From Firmicutes bacterium AM31-12AC (GTDB lineage: Bacteria; Bacillota; Clostridia; Lachnospirales; Lachnospiraceae), in NCBI GenBank assembly GCA_003480425.1, contig QUJA01000020.1, forward strand, positions 1 to 45,402: DNA of 45,402 nt. The letters are read 5' to 3'. Of the stretch, positions 33,601 through 40,671 are shown piece after piece. The stretch's first letter is position 1; every line of letters begins with the position of its first letter. The notes beneath the pieces were generated by a model. The model saw nothing but the letters and a program-made list of their open reading frames with translations, was not told the origin of the DNA and ran no database searches. The position numbers and the translations under genes were made by a program.

Positions 33601-35947
33601 GGCCATCTGCAGTCAGTACAACTGGTCTGGCTGAATCAAAATCATAACTTCCATCTGCTTTTACTTTCAGATCACTGACAAGCCATGCCGAAAAACCAAC
33701 TCCCTTAAGAAGATCTGCATCGGTCTTTCCGTTGTTTGCGGCTTTAATGATCTGGAACGGCTGCTTAATGACTGTTTCTTTACATACAGAAGTTCTTTCT
33801 ACTGTCGGAACAGTAGCACCTTCGTAAGTACAGTCCACCTCATGTTCTGTCGGATCCAGTACGTATCCCACCGGAGCACTAAGCTCTTTCAGATAATACT
33901 TTCCAAGATAGAGATCTGATACAGAAGCTTCGCCATTCTTATCCGTTGTCAGGGATGTGATCAGGCTGTCTTTCTTATGGATTGTTCCGGTTCTTCCATC
34001 CGGATGAACAATATCTTCCCTTGCATAAAGACCATATACTGCACCTTCCAGCGTTGCATCACCCTGTGCTGCATTCCCTGTCTCAGCATCCTGTTTTGCA
34101 ATGTTGAGCTTTGCATTTACACGTTTGTCTGTTACATTTTTGGTCGTTGTCTTTCCGATAGCAAGAGTCACATTATAAGACTTTGTATCGATCTGATACC
34201 CTGTTGGAACAGAGATTTCTTTCAGATAAACAACTTCCTGTGTTTTCTCCATTGTGAGCTGTGAAGCACCATTCTGATCAGTTGCAGGCATCTCTGCAAT
34301 CAGCTTTGTACATGCAGCATCGGAATAGATCCCGTACACTGCACAAGCCAGTGCATTTCCTGTATCCTGATCTTTCTTTACAATGGATACTTTGCATTCT
34401 TTTGTCCAGGTTACTTTAAAATCCACATATTTCTCATTTCCGACACCTTCACCGAAAACAAGAGCCAGGTCCTGTGTCCCAGATCCTGTTGTGATCTTAT
34501 AGGCTGAATATTCCTTATCAATACTTCCTTTCATCTTAGAAGAGAAAGTAGCACTGACATTTTCTGCCTGATTAAGTGGTGCTGTCAGATAGAACTTTGT
34601 ACCACCGGAAATCTCCACATTAGCCCCTGCAGCACTTGTTTTTCCGGTTGTCACATTTACAAGTTTTACACCTTTCGGCAGCTTGAAAGTAACCGTCTGC
34701 AGTTTATCCGCTTTGAATGTGATCACACTTGTTCGCTGGCTGTTTCCTTCCACATAAGCCTTTACATTAGATTCGGAAAAGCTCATATCTACAGACGGAA
34801 TGTCCGGCATATTTACACAATAATTGTAAAGCTCCATTGCCAGGTTCTTTCCTGTTGCATTAGTTCCGGATGCCCAGTCACTGGATCCATTTGCATAAGC
34901 TGCTGCAAGATGGGTAATGATGAATCTCTTTCCTGCCGGAAAATCCGGATGTTTCTCATCGAAGAAACCATTCTCATCACTTGCTTTTGTTCCGTAATAG
35001 CAGACCTTTGCAAGTGTCTTTCCATCGGCAAGTTTCTGGATCGTATAAGTTCCATTTCCCGGTCCTTTTTTCGATGGTTCAACACAGTATGCTGTCGCAT
35101 TGATGCTTCCCCATTTCACATAATATGGACAAGTCAGATAAGAACCTAATCCATAGTCTGCATAATAGTACCAGGAACCAGCTGTAACAGTGACTGATTT
35201 TGTTCCTGTCTCACCAGAAGCAAGCATCATTGGCATATCAAAAGTAATACTTTCGCCTGCTTCAAGATCTGCAAGAGCAACATCCTGGTCAACAGCTTCC
35301 TGCATAACCTCTGAGAGTGTAATCCCTGTTTCCGGATCAACGGTCTCCTGATCCTCCGTTTCTTCGATCTCTGCATCAAATTCTTTTTCTGTCAGTTCTG
35401 TTTTGCTCTCCGTGTCAGCCGCATCAGTTTCCTCTGTAGACGAGTCAGCCTCAGAATCCTCTGTTTCTGTCTTATCGGAAGAACCAGTATCCTGATCAGA
35501 AGAACTTTCTGACTGCGAATCTTTCTGTTGATCCGCTTCTTTTACCACGATCTTTCGATTGATCTGGTAGGTTGGGTGATTCGTTGTCTGTGGTTCTACA
35601 TAATAGACTGCCTTATAGGAATTGGCATAATCGGTAGAAAAATCATTCCCGTCCGTATCTTTTGCTTCCTGAAATGTAACTTTTACTTTGCTGTCATCCT
35701 GGATCGTAAGACCGGTATAATCATTCTTTACATCGAAATTGTCTCCAACCTTGATCTCATAATCCTTTGCAGTTACCACTTCATTTTCATCCAGCTGATC
35801 CTTGATCTCTTCATAATGCGGAATCTTTTTTACAGATCCAGCATCATCAGAAGCATAGGCAACAGCGGGAGAGAGTACCGTCGATAGAACCGTTACTGCA
35901 GTCAGTAAACCGGACATCACCCTGCGTGCTTTCTTTTTCACGTTCAT
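30686..35947 (-). CDS. Giant SpaA-repeat, sortase-anchored surface adhesin with a thioester-like domain
   Basis: 1753 aa. A signal peptide (VMSGLLTAVTVLSTVLSPAVAYA) is followed by an acidic Ser/Thr/Asp-rich linker. A thioester-type domain (about 250-390) carries YCVEPSKKGPG, but THLAAAYA stands where the TQxA glutamine is usual. About eleven SpaA/Cna-B-like units follow, recognisable by openers such as VSIVKKDQDTGNALACAVYG, VEKQDAETGNTVAGAVFG and VEITKSDATTGVELDGAYL; their KxD...E pattern suggests internal isopeptide bonds. The end is SPKTGDN, a hydrophobic helix and KKKH, the sortase signal. It is probably an adhesin or pilin-like protein aiding contact between mating cells. No sortase is encoded in the window. 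Confidence 0.93.
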   Translation of the reverse strand: MNVKKKARRVMSGLLTAVTVLSTVLSPAVAYASDDAGSVKKIPHYEEIKDQLDENEVVTAKDYEIKVGDNFDVKNDYTGLTIQDDSKVKVTFQEAKDTDGNDFSTDYANSYKAVYYVEPQTTNHPTYQINRKIVVKEADQQKDSQSESSSDQDTGSSDKTETEDSEADSSTEETDAADTESKTELTEKEFDAEIEETEDQETVDPETGITLSEVMQEAVDQDVALADLEAGESITFDMPMMLASGETGTKSVTVTAGSWYYYADYGLGSYLTCPYYVKWGSINATAYCVEPSKKGPGNGTYTIQKLADGKTLAKVCYYGTKASDENGFFDEKHPDFPAGKRFIITHLAAAYANGSSDWASGTNATGKNLAMELYNYCVNMPDIPSVDMSFSESNVKAYVEGNSQRTSVITFKADKLQTVTFKLPKGVKLVNVTTGKTSAAGANVEISGGTKFYLTAPLNQAENVSATFSSKMKGSIDKEYSAYKITTGSGTQDLALVFGEGVGNEKYVDFKVTWTKECKVSIVKKDQDTGNALACAVYGIYSDAACTKLIAEMPATDQNGASQLTMEKTQEVVYLKEISVPTGYQIDTKSYNVTLAIGKTTTKNVTDKRVNAKLNIAKQDAETGNAAQGDATLEGAVYGLYAREDIVHPDGRTGTIHKKDSLITSLTTDKNGEASVSDLYLGKYYLKELSAPVGYVLDPTEHEVDCTYEGATVPTVERTSVCKETVIKQPFQIIKAANNGKTDADLLKGVGFSAWLVSDLKVKADGSYDFDSARPVVLTADGQTEMFTDEKGYARSIPLPYGTYVVRETTSKHNYAPVDDFVVKITENHPDTPQTWRVLLDKEFKAKLKIIKKDAETQKSVLLANTEFKVYDLDNQKYVEQTTSYPKPTVHKSYFTNEEGYLVLPKNLKPGNYRIEEVTAPDGYTISKNYVTVAVDTDTAYLTDPVTGDAVIDVEYTNAPVKGQLKIYKQGEVLKGFDKEFQFEMAGLAGAEFEVYAAEDIYTADHQVGADGQRTLYFAKDALVATVTTDADGYATVKNLTLGRYYVKEKNAPDTYVLNTVPENVEFAYADQDTAVIEKEISVTDERQKVSITVEKQDAETGNTVAGAVFGIYNAKDIQTKDGKVIVKADTLLQEMTSDEKGQAACTLDLPLGSYYVKELKAPDGFVSSDEVLRFDASYQGQDVQTVTLKSVKKNQPTTVEITKSDATTGVELDGAYLKVTDKDGNVVDSWTSSKDAPHVIKYLKVGETYTLHEEFAPHGYLVANDVTFTVKDTGEVQKVEMKDEVPVGELIINKKGEFLDSVTLADKVKGVVEHIFNYVTGKLTDVTFEVYAEEDIKAADGVSDDYYKKDELIATIKTDETGIAKLENLPLGKYYVKETGTAYGHVLDGEIRHVDLTYVDQNTPVVVYDKDWQNNRQRVEVSVLKKEKDSDRTLEGAIFGLFAKEDIKSETTGKVLIEANEIIELKSTDEEGKITFVADLPIGATYYVKELYAPDGFVTNDEVKEFTFEYAGENQPTVTYDFTFENQPTVVEFTKSSLTTGKELPGCKLKVVDADGNIVDEWTSGKEAHVIRELTVGKEYALVETKPADGYVTAESVKFTIKDTADVQKVEMKDDVTKVKISKQDIAGKELPGAKLTILDQDGKVVESWTSTEKAHYIEMLPIGKYTLREETAPDGYLVAKDVEFKVKDTSVVQHVTMVDEEKPAEKTPEGGKPVSDSPKTGDNTNLWLWFMLLGIGATGTGALAFMRKKKH

Positions 35948-36353
35948 TCTCTTAAATCCTTCCTTTCTGATTCTTTTGTGTATGGTTATCTGTTAGTTTC
36001 TGCATATTATCTTTTATACGAAGATAATCACCTCCTTTCTTGAAATTTGCGCTATTTGGGACAGTCAGCACAAGCTGAGATAACAGCACAAATATATGGC
36101 GGTACCTGTTTGTCACAAATACCGCCACATGATTTCTACTGTCATCCTCTTTTTAGATTCAGACATTTTATTTTGATTTAAGATTTAAGCGTTTTCCTGT
36201 TTTCTTTCCCAGATCCGTTCCTATATCAGTTTCCATCTCTGATACGTTTTCTTCTGGCAGACACGCAGCTTTTCGCTCTATGCATGTTCAAACCAAATAT
36301 CACTCCGGGCAGGCTATTCATTTTTCAAGGTACATAAAGGTGTTCTATGCAAA
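35948..36353 (-). other. Long leader of the surface protein gene
   Basis: About 400 nt without a convincing gene. It holds AAAGGAGGTG about 110 nt before the SpaA ATG, possibly for a 17-20-codon leader peptide that ends beside the adhesin's start, and a perfect hairpin TGGCGGTA/TACCGCCA (36097-36127). It starts at conserved control box copy 4. No clear sigma-A promoter was found. Confidence 0.45.
36097..36127 (-). ncRNA. Hairpin in the surface protein leader
   Basis: A perfect 8-bp stem TGGCGGTA/TACCGCCA with a 15-nt loop that itself contains TTTGTGACAAA. There is no T run after it on either strand, so it is more likely an operator or a structured mRNA element than a terminator. Confidence 0.45.
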
Positions 36354-36395
36354 CCCTTCATATAACGAAACGCTCAGAGCCTGTTTTACAGTGGT
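36354..36395 (-). promoter_or_regulatory. Conserved 40-bp control box, copy 4
   Basis: Minus strand CCACTGTAAAACAGG, CTCTGAGC, GTTTCGTTATAT and GAAGGG. It lies 14 nt after the sigma-like gene and about 410 nt before the SpaA gene, pointing toward the latter. Confidence 0.75.
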
Positions 36396-36409
36396 CTAAT
36401 TCAATTTTT

Positions 36410-37030
36410 TTAAAATTCTTCGTTTTCAGCCTTTTTTTTCATCGTTTTTAATGCCCTGTTCAGGAGGTCATTTACACTCTGCTGTTTGATTCCCAGATAA
36501 TCTGCGACATCCTGCTGGCGCATTTCTTCGAAATAAATCAGATTGAGTACCGTCTTTTGCCTCTCTGTCAATTCCTTGATCAGCGCATTCAGAATTTCTC
36601 TGTCGATAACATCGTCAACAAAATCTTTTGAAGATCCTCTCATAATCTCCGCATCATCTGTAACATCGCTGTTAGAAAATACACCATGATTGGTGCTGAT
36701 TTTGCTCTGGCTGTATGCCATACGGTCTTCAGCCTCCATCAGCAGACGGATATACCAGTTTTCATTATCAAAGAACTCTTTATTGAATTCCTTGTTATCG
36801 CCAGTTACACTCACATATTCATAGTCATCACAACTATGAAGCGGAAATACGGTTGATTGATTTCCCGCTGTATAAAGCACATATCCGTGATCATAAACAG
36901 AGATCGTTGTATCTGCATTGATCATTTCTTTTACTACAACTTTGTGTTCTTTCAAGGATTTCATGCTTGGGATTCTTTTCTCCATATCAGCAACCTTCAC
37001 GATCTTCTTCAGTTCTTTTAATGTCAACAT
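36410..37030 (-). CDS. Sigma-70-like factor of the element
   Basis: 206 aa. The C-terminal third (LIKELTERQKTVLNLIYFEE, then QQDVADYLGIKQQSVNDLLNRALKTMKKK) is a sigma region 4 helix-turn-helix. The N-terminal part has no clear region 2, although FDNENWYIRLLMEAEDRMAY may take part in core binding. ATG at 37030 is preceded by AAAGGTGGT, which is folded into a hairpin (37035-37065). Such factors are typical of Tn1549-like elements and probably activate the transfer genes. The conserved boxes R1-R5 are candidate targets. That link is inference. Confidence 0.82.
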   Translation of the reverse strand: MLTLKELKKIVKVADMEKRIPSMKSLKEHKVVVKEMINADTTISVYDHGYVLYTAGNQSTVFPLHSCDDYEYVSVTGDNKEFNKEFFDNENWYIRLLMEAEDRMAYSQSKISTNHGVFSNSDVTDDAEIMRGSSKDFVDDVIDREILNALIKELTERQKTVLNLIYFEEMRQQDVADYLGIKQQSVNDLLNRALKTMKKKAENEEF

Positions 37031-37034
37031 AATG

Positions 37035-37065
37035 ACCACCTTTCTGCCTTTCGGCTCCGGGTGGT
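37035..37065 (-). promoter_or_regulatory. Hairpin covering the ribosome binding site of the sigma-like gene
   Basis: Minus strand ACCACC pairs with GGTGGT; inside it GCC-GAAA-GGC forms a GNRA-capped stem. The GGTGG arm is part of the Shine-Dalgarno site 4 nt before the ATG, so the folded form should block translation. Confidence 0.6.
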
Positions 37066-37077
37066 TCTTTCCATCTT

Positions 37078-37176
37078 TTATGAAATTTCTGCACAGACAT
37101 AAAGAACTGCAGCGCAAGAGGTCACGAACTCACCCGTTTTTTTTGAACGGGAGTCCGCGACTCCTTGATAACGCAT
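37078..37176 (-). CDS. Possible 32-codon leader peptide upstream of the sigma-like gene
   Basis: The frame MRYQGVADSRSKKTGEF, then a Cys/Ala/Val-rich end, terminates 48 nt before the sigma ATG. There is no good ribosome binding site. It crosses a CCCGTT/AACGGG stem with an A-rich loop. If translated, the ribosome's passage could open the hairpin that hides the sigma gene's start. Weak case. Confidence 0.25.
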   Translation of the reverse strand: MRYQGVADSRSKKTGEFVTSCAAVLYVCAEIS

Positions 37177-37204
37177 AATCTGCTTACATAATTAGTATGT
37201 TAGA

Positions 37205-37339
37205 TTACTGCTCATTTTGGGATTTGCACTGAATGCACTCTGATTTATTCTCTGTTTGCTGTTTGCGGAACATGGAATAATCGCCCATAGCATCGTAAGG
37301 ACAACGCCTTACAAATTCCTGGTATTCGATTTCAGTCAT
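37205..37339 (-). CDS. Small cysteine-containing protein
   Basis: 44 aa: MTEIEYQEFVRRCPYDAMGD, then a C-terminal ECIQCK. The Cys pair CxxC plus the early Cys may bind metal. AAGGAGG stands 6-7 nt before the ATG at 37339. It is the first gene after control box copy 3 and precedes the sigma-like gene, so the two probably share a transcript. No family recognised. Confidence 0.6.
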   Translation of the reverse strand: MTEIEYQEFVRRCPYDAMGDYSMFRKQQTENKSECIQCKSQNEQ

Positions 37340-37409
37340 CTTTGCTTCCTCCTTTGTGTCATATTATCAAAATCTCTATTTACAATTATTTTTGCAAAAA
37401 AGAATTCAA

Positions 37410-37450
37410 CCTCTATATAACGAAACGCTGAGAGCCTGTTTTACAGTGGT
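37410..37450 (-). promoter_or_regulatory. Conserved 40-bp control box, copy 3
   Basis: Minus strand CCACTGTAAAACAGG, CTCTCAGC, GTTTCGTTATAT, AGAGG. Over about 40 nt it is nearly identical to copy 2 at 7243 but on the other strand. It precedes the Cys-containing small gene and the sigma-like gene. Confidence 0.8.
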
Positions 37451-37493
37451 GTACGACAAAAAAATTTAAAAATTTTTCGAAATACGTCAAAAA

Positions 37494-37580
37494 AGCCCGA
37501 CAAAACAAATACTTCAACAATCTCCAAAACCAGAAAATACTTCTGATCTTGCAGTGTATCCGTAAATGTTTTGCCGGGCT
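37494..37580 (-). terminator. Long-looped terminator after the DNA-repair operon
   Basis: Minus strand: AGCCCGGCAAAAC pairs with GTTTTGTCGGGCT (one mismatch in 13 bp), closing a loop of about 60 nt, and is followed by TTTTTT. It ends the leftward transcript of the polymerase, YolD-like and zinc-ribbon genes. The long loop is unusual for a simple terminator. Confidence 0.65.
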
Positions 37581-37690
37581 CTTAGTGATTCCAGTCAGGT
37601 TCAGCTCCTTGACAAACTCTTGCTGTCTGGTGCGTTCTTGATGGTTCCTGCCAAATCCAACGCTTACTACAGACAGCTCATTCTATTCTG

Positions 37691-37918
37691 TTATGATCCC
37701 TGATTCATCATCTTTCGGGAATACGTCCGCATCCTGGACTTTAATTGTTCATCTCGGATGTGGATCGGACGAACCGACACCATATCATCCTTTACAAATA
37801 TCTCCAATGTACTGCGACATTTTTTGCACTCCACTTCTGAATCGCTTTGTGCGCTCTTTTCAATAAATGCTCCACATACAGAGCAGTGTACATGCCATTT
37901 AATAGCACCTGATCCCAT
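37691..37918 (-). CDS. Small zinc-ribbon protein
   Basis: 75 aa. WHVHCSVCGAFI and EVECKKCRSTLEIFV supply two CxxC pairs of a zinc ribbon, resembling small Com-like or ICE zinc-finger proteins; the C-terminal part is basic. AAAGGAGG precedes the ATG. It lies downstream of the YolD-like gene and before a terminator. Possible translation regulator or nucleic acid binder; not certain. Confidence 0.6.
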   Translation of the reverse strand: MGSGAIKWHVHCSVCGAFIEKSAQSDSEVECKKCRSTLEIFVKDDMVSVRPIHIRDEQLKSRMRTYSRKMMNQGS

Positions 37919-38152
37919 ATAGGCTTCCTCCTTTAAGCAATAAGATATTTCTCCATTTATTACTCAACGGACCAAAGGGAAATCAAATCCGCCTTATGAG
38001 CATCATGCCATCCATTCCGTAAGTGCCAAAGCTACACGAACAGCACGATTTCTATTCTGATCAGATCTGCTTTGTCGATCTGTGCATCCTTTTTTATCCT
38101 TTCACCAGCTACCACTCACTCTTTCCGGTATAAAAAATTCCGCTGTGATTCA

Positions 38153-38569
38153 TTAACATGATATTTCAATAGTTTCAAATACATCACCAGTCAGATCACA
38201 GATGTCCTGGATCTGAATCTCGGTATCATCAATCCGTAAGTGGACTGATGGATCAAAAAATTCTACGGTTCCAGATAATGTATGGTACTGACCAATTAAT
38301 GGATTCTTCCATGACTTTTGAAAATAAGTTGCCTGTATCTTCATTCCATATGCCAGGATCCTTAATTTCATATCCAGCTCATTTTTCTTTTCCTCAGATA
38401 AATCTCTTTTTGGTTCGTAAATGATTTCCTGTTGCCGGATCGTTTCATCCAGTCCACGAAGTGCCGCAAATGGAGCAAACTGTTTTGCCCTGCGTCCTAC
38501 GTCCATGGGATGTCTCCTGGAAACCGGTCTTGGTAAATATAAATACGGTTGATATGCACTTGCCAGCAC
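38153..38569 (-). CDS. YolD-like protein
   Basis: 138 aa. RAKQFAPFAALRGLDETIRQQE is the YolD-like signature; the rest holds a short beta-rich region (GTVEFFDPSVHLRIDD). YolD-like proteins are encoded next to Y-family polymerases and are thought to act as UmuD-like partners. GTG at 38569 lies 8 nt after AGAGGAGG; the GTG at 38578 overlaps that site and an ATA at 38572 lies too close. It follows the polymerase gene by 14 nt. Confidence 0.72.
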   Translation of the reverse strand: MLASAYQPYLYLPRPVSRRHPMDVGRRAKQFAPFAALRGLDETIRQQEIIYEPKRDLSEEKKNELDMKLRILAYGMKIQATYFQKSWKNPLIGQYHTLSGTVEFFDPSVHLRIDDTEIQIQDICDLTGDVFETIEISC

Positions 38570-38583
38570 TATTCGCACCTCCT

Positions 38584-39858
38584 CTAAGCACGGTGTCCTC
38601 CAACCTGTTCATTGCGTTCTCTATAGGTGGAACACTCCAACAGATTGGATCCACGCATGATCGCATTCTTTCCATAACGCTGCTTTACATTCAATACTGC
38701 TTCCTGTAAATGCCGTTCTTTATCGGTCTGTTTGGGATCATCAAACAGGCTGTACTGCACATAACTTTCAGGAGCAACCCTGTTCGCACACACCTCGATT
38801 CTTCGGATTCCGGTATATCTATCCGCAATCCTGAGATATAAATCTTCCACTGCATCCATGATCTTTTTGGAACTGTTACTTCCTTTTTCGAGTTTTACGG
38901 TTCCTTTAGATGCCTCATGCTCATACCTGTGGTCGTATGCAATCCATAAGGTGATAGAACTTGTCACCAGTCCCTTTTCAAACAGATCCAGGACCAGATT
39001 ATCTGTCATTTCCCTTACGATCACAAGTGCTTCGCCAAAAGAATAATTTCGCATCAGCACCTGACCATTTGAAAGGCTGTGTTCCTCCGAATGATAGTTC
39101 TTGATGTCACTCATCCGGCATGTTTCATAGCCCCATGCATGATCGATCAACAGCTCTGCATCAATCCCAAACATCTTATACAGCCAGTCTTCGGATCTTA
39201 AAGAAGCCATTGCGATATCGCCCATCGTATGGATTCCATAACCGGCCAGTTTTTTTTCAGTCCGGGATCCAATCCTCCAGAAGTCACTTAATGGTTTATG
39301 ATCCCATAGCTTCTCTCTGTAAGAGAATTCATCCAGGATTCCGATATGGTCATCCACATGCTTTGCTACGATATCCATTGCGATCTTAGCAAGATACAGA
39401 TTGGTTCCCACACCTGCAGTTGCAGTGATGCCAGTTTCCTCCATGACTGCCTGCATAAGCTTTACCGCCATTTCTTTTGCAGTGAGATGATAAAGCTGCA
39501 GATAGTTTGTCACATCAATAAAACACTCATCGACACTGTACACATGGATATCTTCTTTTGAGACGTACCGCAGATAGATTCCATAGATCTTTGCGGAATA
39601 ATCCATATACAGCTGCATCCTTGGCATGGCTGTGATGTACTTTACACAATCCGGTATCTCATGGATCCGGCACCGGTTCTTGATGCCAAGAGACTTCATA
39701 GCCGGAGTGATTGCCAGGCAGATTGTTGACTTTGATCTGGTCGGATCTGCAACCACCAGGTTTGCTTTAAACGGATCCAGTCCACGTTCTACGCATTCTA
39801 CAGAAGCATAAAAGGACTTTAGATCAATACAGATAATAGAAGTCTGATCCTGACTCAC
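38584..39858 (-). CDS. Y-family DNA polymerase (UmuC/DinB-like)
   Basis: About 424 aa. The palm motifs are intact: IICIDLKSFYASVECVERGLDPF (first Asp) and HVYSVDECFIDV (second Asp/Glu), about residues 10 and 115. Helix-hairpin-helix LSDFWRIGSRTEKKLAGYGI follows, then the little-finger region. It is a translesion polymerase. GTG at 39858 is preceded by GGGAGGTG and fixes the start. Its promoter has consensus hexamers with a repressor site in the spacer (40038-40066), so it should be induced when the XRE repressor is removed. Confidence 0.92.
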   Translation of the reverse strand: MSQDQTSIICIDLKSFYASVECVERGLDPFKANLVVADPTRSKSTICLAITPAMKSLGIKNRCRIHEIPDCVKYITAMPRMQLYMDYSAKIYGIYLRYVSKEDIHVYSVDECFIDVTNYLQLYHLTAKEMAVKLMQAVMEETGITATAGVGTNLYLAKIAMDIVAKHVDDHIGILDEFSYREKLWDHKPLSDFWRIGSRTEKKLAGYGIHTMGDIAMASLRSEDWLYKMFGIDAELLIDHAWGYETCRMSDIKNYHSEEHSLSNGQVLMRNYSFGEALVIVREMTDNLVLDLFEKGLVTSSITLWIAYDHRYEHEASKGTVKLEKGSNSSKKIMDAVEDLYLRIADRYTGIRRIEVCANRVAPESYVQYSLFDDPKQTDKERHLQEAVLNVKQRYGKNAIMRGSNLLECSTYRERNEQVGGHRA

Positions 39859-39975
39859 ATTGTCACCTCCCATACGTCTTTCCTCTTTTTGTAACATGTA
39901 TCCCATTTTGACTATCAATGATTGTCTATCCTTCCTGTTTTCATTGAATTACAGGAAATTCATTTCACATATCCA

Positions 39976-40100
39976 TTGACAAAAGAGGAAATATTGTGTA
40001 TCTTATAGGAAAGATGTTTCCCTTATCTGTGATTCACATTATAGGAGAGATATTTCCCTTTGTCAAGATTAATTTTTATTTTTTAGGAGACACATTTCCC
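39976..40100. promoter_or_regulatory. Divergent control region with three repressor operators
   Basis: Three 16-bp sites match AGGARASAYRTTTCCC: 40007-40022, 40043-40058 and 40085-40100. Minus strand: TTGACA (40061-40066), a 17-bp spacer and TATAAT (40038-40043) form a consensus promoter for the polymerase, with site 2 inside its spacer. Plus strand: TTGACA (39976-39981), 17 bp and TATCTT (39999-40004), with site 1 directly downstream, serve the repressor gene. Confidence 0.8.
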
Positions 40101-40159
40101 GTTTTTCCTTGAAGCGGCTAATGAAACTTATAAGACAAGGCTTAGAAAGAGGTATGTTT

Positions 40160-40579
40160 ATGACATTCGGTGAAAAAGTAAGATCATTAAGAAAAGAAAA
40201 AAAGATGAGTCAGCAGGAACTGGCCAGTATGGTTGGTGTTTCATATAGGACCATTCGATCCTGGGAAGTAGAAGGACGTTTTCCAAAACAAAATGTTCTG
40301 TATCAGAAACTGGCAGATGCATTACAGTGTGACGTTTCTTATCTCATGAGTGAGAATGAAGCTTTTATCACAGAAGCATCCGAACAGTTTGGTAACCGTG
40401 GTGCCAGACAGGCTCAGCAGATTCTGGAACAGGCTGCAGCTATGTTTGCCGGTGGATCACTGACAGACGAAGATAAAATAGCTTTTATGGATGAAATCCA
40501 GAGCCTTTATCTGGATTCCAAAAGACGTGCAAAGAAATTTACACCGAAAAAATATCTGAAAAACCAAGAGGAAAAATAA
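40160..40579 (+). CDS. XRE-family repressor (ImmR-like)
   Basis: 139 aa. The HTH is clear: FGEKVRSLRKEKKMSQQELASMVGVSYRTIRSWEVEGRFPK, about residues 3-45. A helical C-terminal region follows with an Ala/Gln-rich stretch (ARQAQQILEQAAAMFAGG). ATG at 40160 is chosen for the GAGG 7 nt upstream; frames opening at 40109 lie among the operators. It is followed by an ImmA-type peptidase gene, the pairing known from ICEBs1, in which the peptidase cleaves the repressor. It should bind the three sites upstream. Confidence 0.88.
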   Translation: MTFGEKVRSLRKEKKMSQQELASMVGVSYRTIRSWEVEGRFPKQNVLYQKLADALQCDVSYLMSENEAFITEASEQFGNRGARQAQQILEQAAAMFAGGSLTDEDKIAFMDEIQSLYLDSKRRAKKFTPKKYLKNQEEK

Positions 40580-40671
40580 TAGAAGGCGGGGTTATTGTAC
40601 ACCTAATCTGTTACCTTATAGTTACAAGGATATTTCTGCCCTTTTTATTTTTTACTTTTGAGGTGATTTAT

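Noticed and set aside
30686..35947. Internal repeats as a possible CRISPR or satellite array
   Set aside because: The repeats are protein-level SpaA units of about 85-125 residues with diverged DNA, not short direct repeats with spacers.
36226..36321. 31-codon frame (MNSLPGVIFGLN...) in the SpaA leader
   Set aside because: No ribosome binding site and no recognisable family; probably chance.
37919..38152. Possible T-box-like leader (GAGTGGTAGCTGGTGAAAG on the minus strand)
   Set aside because: No T-box antiterminator sequence, specifier arrangement or amino-acid gene downstream. I see no supported feature in this stretch.
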